Positions 1-6,650 are shown, numbered from the stretch's first letter. The stretch: DNA of 12,427 nucleotides from CAYFIW01 sp964343265 (GCA_964343265.1 CAYFIW010000043.1:1-12427); one strand, 5' to 3'. Notes: generated by a model from the sequence alone, not told the origin. Made by a program: numbers and translations.

Positions 1-48
1 TACTCACAGAGAAAAAAGATAAGTTCTGACCCAAGGACAAGAAGATGA
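1..48 (+). CDS. C-terminal tail of an unidentified upstream gene (partial)
   Basis: Frame 1 is open from the window edge to a TGA at 46-48; the other two plus-strand frames close at 20-22 and 27-29. The fifteen visible residues end in a basic tail (DPRTRR). Its stop overlaps the ATG of the next frame as ATGA (45-48), an arrangement typical of translationally coupled genes. Only 48 bases are visible, so an open frame here could be chance and no family can be assigned. A recombinase or phage-like gene would be plausible beside a tRNA, but that is a guess from context only. Confidence 0.35.
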   Translation, partial: YSQRKKISSDPRTRR

Positions 49-329
49 GTCTTAGAAAACAAGCAAAGATACTGGGAACATCCCACGCAAACCTGAGTAG
101 GATGATAAACGGGAAAAGGAAGTGGAATACTCAGTTGAAAGAGCGTTATGAATCTCTAATTGGTACCACTTTGGTACCACTTCAAGAAAATACTGGTACC
201 ACTAATGTAAAATATACCGTTGAAGAGCCGCATCTATGCGTGGCGCATTCGTCTAGCGGCCTAGGACACTGCCCTCTCAAGGCAGAGATCACGGGTTCGA
301 ATCCCGTATGCGCTACCATCATAGGTTAA
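45..329 (+). CDS. small helix-turn-helix protein whose frame runs into tRNA-Glu
   Basis: The ATG is preceded by AAGGACAAGA and overlaps the previous stop (ATGA). Residues 2-27 read like a compact Xre/Cro-type helix-turn-helix: a first helix LRKQAKILG, a turn, then a recognition helix SHANLSRMINGKRKW, rich in basic residues. The usual first helix of an Xre domain is missing, so the fold may be minimal or truncated. Residues about 40-53 are encoded by three copies of TGGTACCACT. From about residue 66 the frame simply translates the tRNA gene (242-318), so the real or ancestral C-terminus probably lay upstream and the last ~29 residues are unlikely to be selected protein. It could be a genuine ~60-residue DNA-binding protein with a lost stop, or a remnant of an element that inserted next to the tRNA. 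No function beyond probable DNA binding can be given. Confidence 0.45.
   Translation: MSLRKQAKILGTSHANLSRMINGKRKWNTQLKERYESLIGTTLVPLQENTGTTNVKYTVEEPHLCVAHSSSGLGHCPLKAEITGSNPVCATIIG
161..203 (+). repeat. three direct copies of TGGTACCACT in helical phase
   Basis: Exact copies lie at 161-170, 172-181 and 194-203. Their starts are 11 and 22 bases apart, one and two DNA turns, so all three present the same face of the helix. Each contains the palindrome TGGTACCA. Copies 1 and 3 are read in the same frame (GTT) but copy 2 in another (LVPL), so the conservation is at the DNA level, not the peptide level. The array ends 38 bases before the tRNA, where its promoter should be. It could be an operator for the helix-turn-helix protein or arm sites of an integrase. 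Confidence 0.7.
242..318 (+). tRNA. tRNA-Glu (anticodon CTC)
   Basis: The cloverleaf is complete. The acceptor stem GGCGCAT (242-248) pairs with ATGCGCT (308-314), with a G-U first pair. The anticodon stem CTGCC/GGCAG (269-273, 281-285) encloses loop CTCTCAA with anticodon CTC at 276-278, which reads GAG. The T arm is ACGGG-TTCGAAT-CCCGT (291-307). The discriminator is A315 and CCA is encoded at 316-318. The D region (about 251-267) carries the GG and AGGAC expected of bacterial Glu tRNAs. No promoter is obvious; TAAAAT at 208-213 is a weak -10 candidate lying just after the repeat array. Confidence 0.96.
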
Positions 330-344
330 GATTAAACTTTTTTG

Positions 345-373
345 GTAGATTGTTATTTCGAAATGATATCTAC
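345..373. terminator. imperfect dyad after tRNA-Glu, possible weak terminator
   Basis: GTAGAT (345-350) pairs with ATCTAC (368-373). Inside lies a second dyad ATTTCGAAAT (355-364), separated from the outer stem by a small asymmetric internal loop. A short T run follows (ACTTTTG) and a T6 run precedes it at 338-343. Either could end the tRNA transcript. The structure is AT-rich and could instead be an operator upstream of the methyltransferase, whose start is at 467. Nothing else is evident in the rest of this 148-base gap. Confidence 0.3.
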
Positions 374-466
374 ACTTTTGTTCCATGTGAAAGTCTATTT
401 TAATTACCTCTATTTAATAATTTCTAAAAAAGGTCCAATACCTAGAAAACGATAGGGGCAGATAGT

Positions 467-1141
467 ATGGGAACAATAATTGATTCTCTGTCTTGTCCTC
501 TGTGTTTAAACAACCAAACTCAGTTGTTTTACAGGAGTACGAGAGTAAATCTAGAAAGGGACTACTTTTCATGTCATGTTTGTTCGTTGATATTTGTACC
601 AAGCAGGTATCATTTGTCCCCAACTGATGAATTGAATCGATATCTCGAACACAATAATGATGTGACAGATTCCGATTACAGGAGATTTCTTTCCCCTGTG
701 GCCAACGAAGTTGTTTCTAGAATAGGATGTAATATGGTTGGCCTTGATTATGGGGCAGGGCCAGGCCCCGCCCTTGCATTGATGCTAGAAGATCTTGGGC
801 ATGAAATGCACTTATATGATAAATATTTTTATCCGGATCAGATGGTCCTTAAACAAAAATATGACTTTATTGTTTGTACCGAAACAGTAGAACACTTTTC
901 GAATCCGATCCACGACTTCGACACGATATATTCATTGATCCGTCAGGGTGGATTATTTGGAATTATGACTTCGATACTATACGACGACATTGCCTTTGCT
1001 GACTGGTATTACAGGTTTGATCCTACTCATGTGGCTTTTTATAGACCAGAGACGTTGCACTGGATTTCTCAGAGATGGAACTGGGATTTATTAGTACCAA
1101 AGAGGAACGTATGTATTTTCGAAAAAAAAGTTAAGGGTTGA
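467..1141 (+). CDS. class I SAM-dependent methyltransferase with N-terminal zinc ribbon
   Basis: The 224-residue protein opens with two Cys pairs, CPLC (10-13) and CHVC (36-39), that would bind one structural zinc. The SAM-binding fold follows: motif I LDYGAGPGPA at 93-102, the acidic strand end LYD at 116-118, and the motif IV region CTETVEHF at 137-144. The ending FDPTHVAFYRPET matches a widespread bacterial family of cytosolic methyltransferases with this ribbon. The acceptor substrate is not known; this comparison is from memory of the family pattern. An AGGGG ribosome-binding site at 454-458 supports the ATG. The stop lies only five bases from the stop of the convergent BtuF-like gene, leaving no room for a terminator between them. 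It is a single gene, not visibly part of a biosynthetic cluster, so linking it to sugar or natural-product methylation would be unsupported. Confidence 0.85.
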   Translation: MGTIIDSLSCPLCLNNQTQLFYRSTRVNLERDYFSCHVCSLIFVPSRYHLSPTDELNRYLEHNNDVTDSDYRRFLSPVANEVVSRIGCNMVGLDYGAGPGPALALMLEDLGHEMHLYDKYFYPDQMVLKQKYDFIVCTETVEHFSNPIHDFDTIYSLIRQGGLFGIMTSILYDDIAFADWYYRFDPTHVAFYRPETLHWISQRWNWDLLVPKRNVCIFEKKVKG

Positions 1142-1146
1142 TTTAC

Positions 1147-2049
1147 TTAATGTATTTGTACCCAATCTTTTTCTGTATAGGTTCTTGGAAAGATATCAGG
1201 TTGGATTATTTCTGCTAGTATTTCCAGCCCGTCTACAATTCGGGGACCAGGTCTACTGAAATAAGCGGATCCGTTTACTGCGTAAATTGAGCCGTTGAAT
1301 TGGTCCCAAAATTCTATAGATTTTGTTTTATTAAATTGTTGGACAGTTTTATCTAAATCAAATCCGCAAACCATTAAAATGGCAATCTCAGCCTCAGATT
1401 TTGAGGCTTCATCCCATTTAATTTGCCGTGAAGGGGTATTGCTCGACCCTATAAGGTTTGTTCCTCCTGACATTTCAATAATCTCAGGAACCCAGTGACC
1501 TCCTATAAAGGGAGGGTCCAGCCATTCGATTCCAAGAACTTTTGGCCTGCGTGTTGCTTTTTTCACTTTAGTTTTTACTTTACATACTCTGGTATTAAAA
1601 CTTTCTAAAAGGGTTGCTGCTTCTTTCTCTACCCCTGTGTATGTGGCGATTTGGGATATTGAATCAAATATGTCCTGAAGGTTTGAAGGCTCAAATGATA
1701 GTATTGCTTGCTCTCCGCTTAATTTTTTTACGCTTGATTCAACCATTTCATATGAAACTGCGCATACTTCACAAAGTTCCTGTGTGAGAATCAGGTCTGG
1801 TTTTATTTCAGACATTACCGATTCTTTAATCTTGTATATTCCAGAACCGCTATGAACAGCTTCATTTATATGCTTATCTATCTCCCAGGAGTCACTGCTA
1901 CTATGATCTATTAGACTTTCAGTTACTATAGGGATCGAAGTGATATCTTCTGGAAAATCGCACTCATGGGTGATACCAACCAGATTTTTCCGAAGTCCTA
2001 GGGCGCAAACAATTTCTGTAGTGCTTGGTAAAAGAGAGCATATTTTCAT
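1147..2049 (-). CDS. BtuF-like cobalamin/metal-chelate-binding protein without signal peptide
   Basis: The product belongs to the helical-backbone periplasmic-binding-protein fold (BtuF/FhuD type). It starts with KICSLLPSTTEIVCALGL, has the GITHECDFP segment near residue 32, the Cys-containing stretch ELCEVCAVS near 90-98, a GIEWLDPPFIGGHW segment at the start of the second lobe, and ends with YFSRPGPRIVDGLEIL. I chose ATG at 2047-2049 because AAGGA (complement of 2057-2061) sits seven bases upstream; a start at 2076 would add nine residues without a site. About 300 residues is normal for the family. There is no signal peptide or lipobox, so it appears cytosolic, unlike an ABC-transporter receptor. 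No permease or ATPase lies nearby. Homologues of this type are commonly labelled cobalamin-binding, but ligand and role are not proven. It is transcribed divergently from the FMN oxidase. Confidence 0.82.
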   Translation of the reverse strand: MKICSLLPSTTEIVCALGLRKNLVGITHECDFPEDITSIPIVTESLIDHSSSDSWEIDKHINEAVHSGSGIYKIKESVMSEIKPDLILTQELCEVCAVSYEMVESSVKKLSGEQAILSFEPSNLQDIFDSISQIATYTGVEKEAATLLESFNTRVCKVKTKVKKATRRPKVLGIEWLDPPFIGGHWVPEIIEMSGGTNLIGSSNTPSRQIKWDEASKSEAEIAILMVCGFDLDKTVQQFNKTKSIEFWDQFNGSIYAVNGSAYFSRPGPRIVDGLEILAEIIQPDIFPRTYTEKDWVQIH

Positions 2050-2098
2050 GTTTTCGTCCTTCGTATTTAAGTACATGTTTGGAAGATGAGAATATAAC

Positions 2099-2126
2099 TT
2101 TTCAATTGTTTCCCTTCGGATATACT
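2099..2126 (+). promoter_or_regulatory. candidate promoter for the FMN 2-hydroxyacid oxidase
   Basis: TTTTCA (2099-2104) and TATACT (2121-2126) are spaced by 16 bases. The -10 matches five of six consensus positions and the -35 four of six. Transcription would begin near 2133, giving a leader of about 37 bases. The box lies in the 120-base gap between divergent genes; no equally good box was seen for the opposite strand. Confidence 0.35.
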
Positions 2127-2169
2127 AACTTTATATTTATTGCCGCACAGACGCTATTTAGGGAATTAT

Positions 2170-3255
2170 ATGACAACTGATTTTTCAAACTATTCAACTA
2201 ACGAACAAATCATACAGAGGGCAAGAGTAAATCTCGCCCAAGGCCCCTGGGATTACCTGACAGGCGCGTCTGAATCTGAGACAACACAAAGGCGAAACAG
2301 GCTAGCTTTCGACAAGATTGCTTTTAGGCCTAGGGTTTTAATCGATGTTAGAGAAATTGATACTTCTACTGAATTTATTGGTCACCGTCTGAGGATGCCG
2401 GTGTTACTGGCCCCTATAGGTTCATTACAGGTCTTTCACCCAGAAGGTGGTGCGGTAGTGTCAGAGACTGCCGGTGAATTTGACGTAATGCATGTTGTTA
2501 GCTCCGTTACTTCACCTTCAATGGAGGAGACTATGGCTGCTTCAAACTTTGCCAAGGCATTTCAGCTCTATATTCATGGAGACTGGGAATGGACCAAGGA
2601 CATGATTCAGAGGGCAGTCACAGCCGGTTATAAGGGATTGTGTATTACTGTAGATACAGCCCACTATAGTCGTAGGGAACGACCTATGTTAAGTAAGTGG
2701 ACACCTGTTTCCCGAAGAAATCCTGCAGATCCTCAATGGCAAGCTTCGGTTACTTGGGAAACCATAGAGAAAATAAAATCTTACGTGGACATTCCCCTCA
2801 TGCTGAAAGGTATAGCGACTGCTGAAGATGCTGAACTAGCAGTTGATCATGGAGTAGACGTTGTATGGGTATCTAATCACGGCGGGCGGCAACTGGACCA
2901 CGGACTGGGTACCTTAGATATGCTTCCTGAAATAGCGCAAGTCGTCGGTGACAAAGCAGAAATTATTCTTGATGGTGGTATCCAACGAGGTTCAGACGTT
3001 GTCAAGGCTGTTGCTTTAGGAGCGACAGCAGTAGGGGTGGGGAAATTACAGGGGTGGGGTATATCGGCGGGAGGAAAAAATGGATTAACCAGGGTTCTTG
3101 AGATTCTTGAAGAAGAGATTCGAATTACCATGGGATTGCTTGGGGTTACAGGCATCGCTCAGATAAACGAAAAATATGTGTGCAATGCTGATCCGGTAAC
3201 AGATCCTCATGAGATGAGTGCATGGGTCAATAAACCTGTTGACAGGATTTTATAA
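2170..3255 (+). CDS. FMN-dependent alpha-hydroxy-acid oxidase/dehydrogenase (glycolate oxidase/LldD family)
   Basis: This 361-residue TIM-barrel flavoprotein would oxidise an L-2-hydroxy acid to the 2-keto acid, passing electrons to oxygen or an acceptor. Visible family signatures are AFRPRVLIDV, LLAPIG, FQLYIHGD, TVDTAHYSRRER, the flavin-contacting lysine in LMLKGI, the catalytic His and substrate Arg in VSNHGGRQLDHG, and DGGIQRGSDVVKA. ATG 2170 was chosen because AGGGA (2160-2164) lies five bases before it; an upstream TTG at 2140 is not preceded by a ribosome-binding site. The N-terminal WDYLTGASESETT is one residue shorter than the YDYYxxGAxD of plant glycolate oxidase, and GVGKLQ replaces the usual GRP near the FMN phosphate. 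It probably belongs to a distinct but known bacterial subfamily. Substrate (glycolate, lactate, mandelate or another) cannot be read from sequence. Confidence 0.9.
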   Translation: MTTDFSNYSTNEQIIQRARVNLAQGPWDYLTGASESETTQRRNRLAFDKIAFRPRVLIDVREIDTSTEFIGHRLRMPVLLAPIGSLQVFHPEGGAVVSETAGEFDVMHVVSSVTSPSMEETMAASNFAKAFQLYIHGDWEWTKDMIQRAVTAGYKGLCITVDTAHYSRRERPMLSKWTPVSRRNPADPQWQASVTWETIEKIKSYVDIPLMLKGIATAEDAELAVDHGVDVVWVSNHGGRQLDHGLGTLDMLPEIAQVVGDKAEIILDGGIQRGSDVVKAVALGATAVGVGKLQGWGISAGGKNGLTRVLEILEEEIRITMGLLGVTGIAQINEKYVCNADPVTDPHEMSAWVNKPVDRIL

Positions 3256-3269
3256 CCCATGCATCTATT

Positions 3270-3638
3270 CTACGGGTGTAATAACCTTCTAATTTGATTC
3301 ACGAAAGCGCCCTTAGCTAAGGTATACTCGCATCCCATTTCCTGAGCTTCATGCATTGACTCATTATCCTCGTGAGGTCCATAGGCTATTGATATGACGT
3401 TCTGATTCGTTTCGTGAAGGTACTTGTTTAATTTTATAAGGACAGGTTTCCACAGGCTTTTCTCTTCTTCGAGATCAACGATTATCGCCTTGATCTCGTT
3501 TTCCTTTATGAGGCTCTCTGCTAGGTCCAAGTTGGTAAGTCGTCTGACTTTGAGTGTGGATCCTGCAGCCGCTTCTATTCTAGGTAAAAAAACGAGGTTT
3601 TTTGATACCAGTACTACGATCGGTTTATCTGCCTTCAT
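3270..3638 (-). CDS. stand-alone CheY-like receiver domain, degenerate
   Basis: The 122-residue protein has the alternating strand-helix pattern of a response-regulator receiver: IVVLVSKN at strand 1, AIIVDLEEE with Asp55 at strand 3, VISIAYGPHE at strand 4, and MGCEYTLAKGAF with Lys109 at strand 5. Asp55 and Lys109 match the phospho-acceptor and the conserved lysine. The acidic pair after strand 1 is missing (SKN), and the Thr/Ser after strand 4 is replaced (AYG), so Mg-dependent phosphorylation is doubtful. There is no output domain and no histidine kinase nearby. It may be a pseudo-receiver that works by protein contact; this assignment rests on fold pattern only. The start has a weak GAAAGAG site. 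Its stop is 14 bases from the stop of the oxidase; its start is divergent from the ROK kinase. Confidence 0.6.
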   Translation of the reverse strand: MKADKPIVVLVSKNLVFLPRIEAAAGSTLKVRRLTNLDLAESLIKENEIKAIIVDLEEEKSLWKPVLIKLNKYLHETNQNVISIAYGPHEDNESMHEAQEMGCEYTLAKGAFVNQIRRLLHP

Positions 3639-3668
3639 GTTTTAACTCTTTCAAATGTTTATTATTAC

Positions 3669-3698
3669 TTGGTCAGAAATAATTACTGTTGATATATA
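3669..3698 (+). promoter_or_regulatory. candidate promoter for the ROK kinase
   Basis: TTGGTC (3669-3674) and TATATA (3693-3698) are separated by 18 bases. A start of transcription near 3705 would leave the AGGTGG site (3710-3715) in the leader and would exclude the upstream TTG at 3689, agreeing with the start chosen for the gene. The match is only moderate in an AT-rich gap. Confidence 0.3.
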
Positions 3699-3724
3699 CA
3701 TGTACAAAAAGGTGGCTAAGTTTT

Positions 3725-4654
3725 TTGATTATAGCGGTTGACATAGGAGGCACCCAAATCAGGGTTGCCTTGTTAGATGAGAAATTTAAGATTTTGACAA
3801 AAAAATCTTTTTCAACGGGAATTGACTCTTTACCTGATCAATCATGCAGTATGATTGCCAAAGAAATAGAAGAATTGAAATGCTCTTATACCCTGTCAGA
3901 CATTAAATGTCTGGGGATTTCGACTCCTAGTTTTAATCGTCTTACAGGAAAAATGATAAATCCTCCAAACCTTCCTCATTGGAATAATTTCCCAGTTGTG
4001 GACTTCTTTAAAAGTCGTCTTGGTTTACCAGTTGTGGCGGGAAATGATGCTTCATTAGCAGCATGGGGAGAATATAAATCGGGAGCAGGCCAAGGAGTAC
4101 AAAACATGGTTTACTTCACACTCTCAACTGGTATAGGGGGAGGGTTAATCATTAACGAAGAATTATATGAGGGAAGTATGGGTTTTTCAGGGGAGATAGG
4201 ACATATGTCCGTAGTATCAGATGGCGAACTTTGTAAATGTGGAAATCGAGGGTGTCTGGAATTATATGCTTCTGGTCCTGCTATTTTGAGGGCAGCAATT
4301 AGTAGGATAAAAAATGGGGAAAATACCTCCTTAAAGATAAATACAGACTTGACCTCTGAAGATGTTTTTATTCACGCACAAAGAGGGGATCTTGTCTCAA
4401 ATAAGATAGTGAGTGATGTGGGTACATACTTGGGGCAAGGAGTGGTAAATGTGATGAATATGTTTGAGCCTCAAAGAATTGTTTTCGGTGGCGGTGTTAG
4501 TGAATCATTTGATCTACTACAACCTCATATTCTTAATTATGTGGAGCGGTACGCTATGACACATTTTGAAAAGAGTATAGATTTAAGGAAATCTGAGCTA
4601 AATGAAAATTCTTCTTTGATTGGCGCTGCCTATTATGCGTCATTGCATCAGTGA
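3725..4654 (+). CDS. ROK-family sugar kinase (glucokinase-like)
   Basis: ROK kinases phosphorylate glucose, N-acetylhexosamines or related sugars with ATP in the cytosol. Here the phosphate-binding DIGGT is at 6-10, the catalytic Asp108 lies in GNDA, STGIGGG (134-140) is the second phosphate loop, and the ROK zinc site is intact: GEIGH with His160 followed by CKCGNRGC (Cys170, 172, 177). ExGH with Glu157 is the sugar-contacting motif. There is no N-terminal DNA-binding domain, so this is a kinase rather than a NagC/Xyl-type repressor. I place the start at TTG 3725, because AGGTGG (3710-3715) precedes it by nine bases and the protein then begins directly at the first strand like its relatives; an upstream TTG at 3689 would add twelve residues. 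At 309 residues it is normal length. Exact sugar is undetermined; no sugar transporter is adjacent. Confidence 0.9.
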   Translation: MIIAVDIGGTQIRVALLDEKFKILTKKSFSTGIDSLPDQSCSMIAKEIEELKCSYTLSDIKCLGISTPSFNRLTGKMINPPNLPHWNNFPVVDFFKSRLGLPVVAGNDASLAAWGEYKSGAGQGVQNMVYFTLSTGIGGGLIINEELYEGSMGFSGEIGHMSVVSDGELCKCGNRGCLELYASGPAILRAAISRIKNGENTSLKINTDLTSEDVFIHAQRGDLVSNKIVSDVGTYLGQGVVNVMNMFEPQRIVFGGGVSESFDLLQPHILNYVERYAMTHFEKSIDLRKSELNENSSLIGAAYYASLHQ

Positions 4655-4705
4655 AAACCTTAAGGCAATCACGCAGGCTATTACATGGTTAATTTGTCAT
4701 AAAGT

Positions 4706-5506
4706 TCATCTAATAGAATCCAAGGTTGGAGGATTATATCGGTCTTCAGGATTTATCCAGCCTTGAAAATTGGGTTTTCGTTTCTCGGCAAATGCTTTCC
4801 TCGATTCAATTAAATCCTGCTTGTCACCATGGTCCTTCAAGGCTTCTGCCAAAGATTCAAGAGGATCTGAAATTTTCGGTCTCATATTTCTCATGATTTG
4901 AATCGTATTAACTCGTGAAGCAGGTGGCAGAGAAAGCAAATGATTAGCCATATCGATAGCTGTTGGTATAAGTTTTTCTTCTTCAACTATTCTGTTTAGG
5001 AATCCGATTTCATAAAATCTTTGTGCTGTGAATCTGAATCCTAATGCCATTTCGGTTGCCACGGGATGAGGTAAGTTGGCCATTGCGCCATGGTTATATC
5101 CCCCCAATAACCACCTTTTAGCCTCTGAAACTTCAAATATGGCGTTGGGAACAGACACTCTTAAATCTGTCGATTCTACCAACATGAACCCGCCTCCCAT
5201 AGCATACCCATTAATCGCAGCTATCACGGGTTTTTCTAGTTCGCCTGACATAAGCGGATCAGTAATGGATGGTCTCTGCCCGCCCGGTATGCCTGCTTCT
5301 AACGATTCTTTCATGTCTTCACCAGCACAAAATGCTCTTCCCGTACCTGTGAAAATACCTACCTCCAAGTTTTTTGATTCCCGGAAATTGCTCCACGCTT
5401 CTGCAAGCTCCGTTCTGATCTGGTATCCGAGAGCGTTTAATCGTTCTGGGCGGTTGATTCTAACTATAAATACTTGGTCACGGGTTTCTGTTACGACAAG
5501 TGACAT
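4706..5506 (-). CDS. enoyl-CoA hydratase/isomerase (crotonase) family protein with altered active site
   Basis: The 266-residue protein has the crotonase oxyanion-hole segments FCAGEDMKE (59-67, Ala61) and NGYAMGGGF (99-107), so it should bind an acyl-CoA thioester. Aligning with rat enoyl-CoA hydratase by eye, the glutamate of GGGCE (Glu144) is replaced by Met108, while the second glutamate (Glu164) is kept as Glu128 in FEVSE. The following loop, normally GxIPGxGGTQRL, is WLLGGYNHGAMANLP. One catalytic glutamate only is seen in isomerases, decarboxylases and other crotonases, so plain hydratase activity is unlikely. AGGAG (complement of 5516-5520) supports the start. It lies 78 bases downstream of the Ddn-like gene on the same strand, so the two may be co-transcribed, and converges on the ROK kinase. 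Confidence 0.88.
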   Translation of the reverse strand: MSLVVTETRDQVFIVRINRPERLNALGYQIRTELAEAWSNFRESKNLEVGIFTGTGRAFCAGEDMKESLEAGIPGGQRPSITDPLMSGELEKPVIAAINGYAMGGGFMLVESTDLRVSVPNAIFEVSEAKRWLLGGYNHGAMANLPHPVATEMALGFRFTAQRFYEIGFLNRIVEEEKLIPTAIDMANHLLSLPPASRVNTIQIMRNMRPKISDPLESLAEALKDHGDKQDLIESRKAFAEKRKPNFQGWINPEDRYNPPTLDSIR

Positions 5507-5584
5507 TTAGCAGTACTCCTAACATTTGAACAGGAATGGGACAATAAATTCCACACCTGTAATTTTCGAGTTTATATAACTTAA

Positions 5585-6025
5585 CTATTTTTGTTTTGCT
5601 TCCGCTAGAAAGACAGGGATTAGTCTAGATGTTTTCTCCTGGTAATCCTTGTACGGGGGATAAGCTTGAACAGCTATGTCCCAAAGACGAGTTCTTTCAG
5701 GAGAGTCTCCTATTTCCCTTACTTCCATTTCGTGAATTTCCGTTTCGTCTTGGATTGTCACATATGGATGCGCCTTTAAATTGTGGTACCACAATGGGTG
5801 ACTAGGAGCCCCACCTTGTGAGGCTACTAACACGTAATCATTACCTGTTTTAACGCGCATTAACGGAGTTTTCCTTATTGCTCCGGTTTTGCAACCTTGA
5901 TTTGTGACAATAATTACGGGTAATCCCGTATCTCTTAATGTTAAACCTTTTGTTCCCCCACTTTTTTCGTACAATTCAACTTGATCGGCTACCCACTCTC
6001 GTGGGCTAGCAATGTACTGCCTCAT
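5585..6025 (-). CDS. F420-dependent (Ddn-like) nitroreductase/quinone reductase family protein
   Basis: This 146-residue protein carries the hallmark core of the deazaflavin-dependent nitroreductase family (split beta-barrel, Mycobacterium Ddn): GCKTGAIRKTPLM (44-56), YVLVASQGGAPSHPLWYHNL (64-83), then VTIQ and the C-terminal KTSRLIPVF. In characterised members these residues bind F420H2, which reduces quinones or nitro compounds; here the substrate is unknown. If F420 is the cofactor the genome should encode F420 biosynthesis (fbiABC or cofCDEGH), which cannot be seen in this window. A perfect AGGAGG (complement of 6031-6036) stands five bases before the ATG. The short N-terminus has no signal peptide. 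The crotonase follows on the same strand, and the NTF2-like gene is divergent. Confidence 0.9.
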   Translation of the reverse strand: MRQYIASPREWVADQVELYEKSGGTKGLTLRDTGLPVIIVTNQGCKTGAIRKTPLMRVKTGNDYVLVASQGGAPSHPLWYHNLKAHPYVTIQDETEIHEMEVREIGDSPERTRLWDIAVQAYPPYKDYQEKTSRLIPVFLAEAKQK

Positions 6026-6188
6026 TTTTTCCTCCTAGATTGTAGATTATCGAAAGTTTCATAGCTTAACTGAAAGAAAGTGTATACATTCTATTTTGAT
6101 TGTTGTAACTGTGAAATTATGAAATGACGATAATGGCTCTACATTGTTTGATATTTTAATTGAAATGAATCGTATGAAGGAGAATGAA

Positions 6189-6614
6189 ATGAACGAACAG
6201 GTGGACGGAGCAAAAGAATCTTATTTCAGATGGTTAGATTCTTTTAACAGAAGAGACTTTACTGGGATGCTGGATGAAATGCATTTTCCACACCTGAGGA
6301 TATCTGGAAAGAATGAGCTTCAAATCTGGGAAAATCGTGAGGATCATGAATTACATCTGCGTGGAACCAGTAACAGGCTTGTTGATGAAAATTGGAAAAA
6401 AACAACTTCTGAGAATGTAACTGCTTTACAAAGTGGACCTGATAAAGTCCATTTATCAATGAAACAATACAGGGTAAATACCATGAACCAAAACTACAAT
6501 ATTTTTGACACTTTGTGGATATTTATTCTTGAGAACGGAAGCTGGGGGGTAAAATTCAGGTCGTCATATTTGTCGGCATCCAGCGAAGTAATAAATAGCG
6601 TTTCTAGTGATTAA
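6189..6614 (+). CDS. NTF2/SnoaL-like small protein, function unknown
   Basis: The 141-residue product has the usual opening of an NTF2-like (SnoaL/DUF4440-type) cone fold: a first helix with SYFRWLDSFNRRDFTGMLDEM, then HFPHLRI and later strands ending FDTLWIFILENGSWGVKFRSSY. Proteins of this fold act as small isomerases, hydrolases or ligand-binding accessory proteins; the fold alone does not tell which. ATG 6189 was chosen because AAGGAG (6177-6182) lies six bases before it; an upstream TTG at 6144 has none. There is no signal peptide or membrane segment. It is divergent from the Ddn-like gene, 163 bases away, and followed by bipA after 83 bases that hold a good promoter, so it is probably a separate unit. 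Confidence 0.6.
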   Translation: MNEQVDGAKESYFRWLDSFNRRDFTGMLDEMHFPHLRISGKNELQIWENREDHELHLRGTSNRLVDENWKKTTSENVTALQSGPDKVHLSMKQYRVNTMNQNYNIFDTLWIFILENGSWGVKFRSSYLSASSEVINSVSSD

Positions 6615-6650
6615 CAACACGAAAATATTATATTCCTGTGAGATAATTGA

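Noticed and set aside
3256..3281. ACCC...GGGT near the convergent ends of the oxidase and receiver-like gene as a terminator
   Set aside because: Only four pairs, and it overlaps coding sequence of the receiver-like gene.
5076..5510. 144-codon plus-strand open frame opposite the crotonase
   Set aside because: It is the antisense shadow of the crotonase gene; the composition is that of a reversed coding strand, with no domain.
5530..5560. ACAGG...CCTGT dyad between the Ddn-like gene and the crotonase as a terminator
   Set aside because: Only five pairs with a 21-base loop and no T run; too weak to argue that the two genes are separate transcripts.
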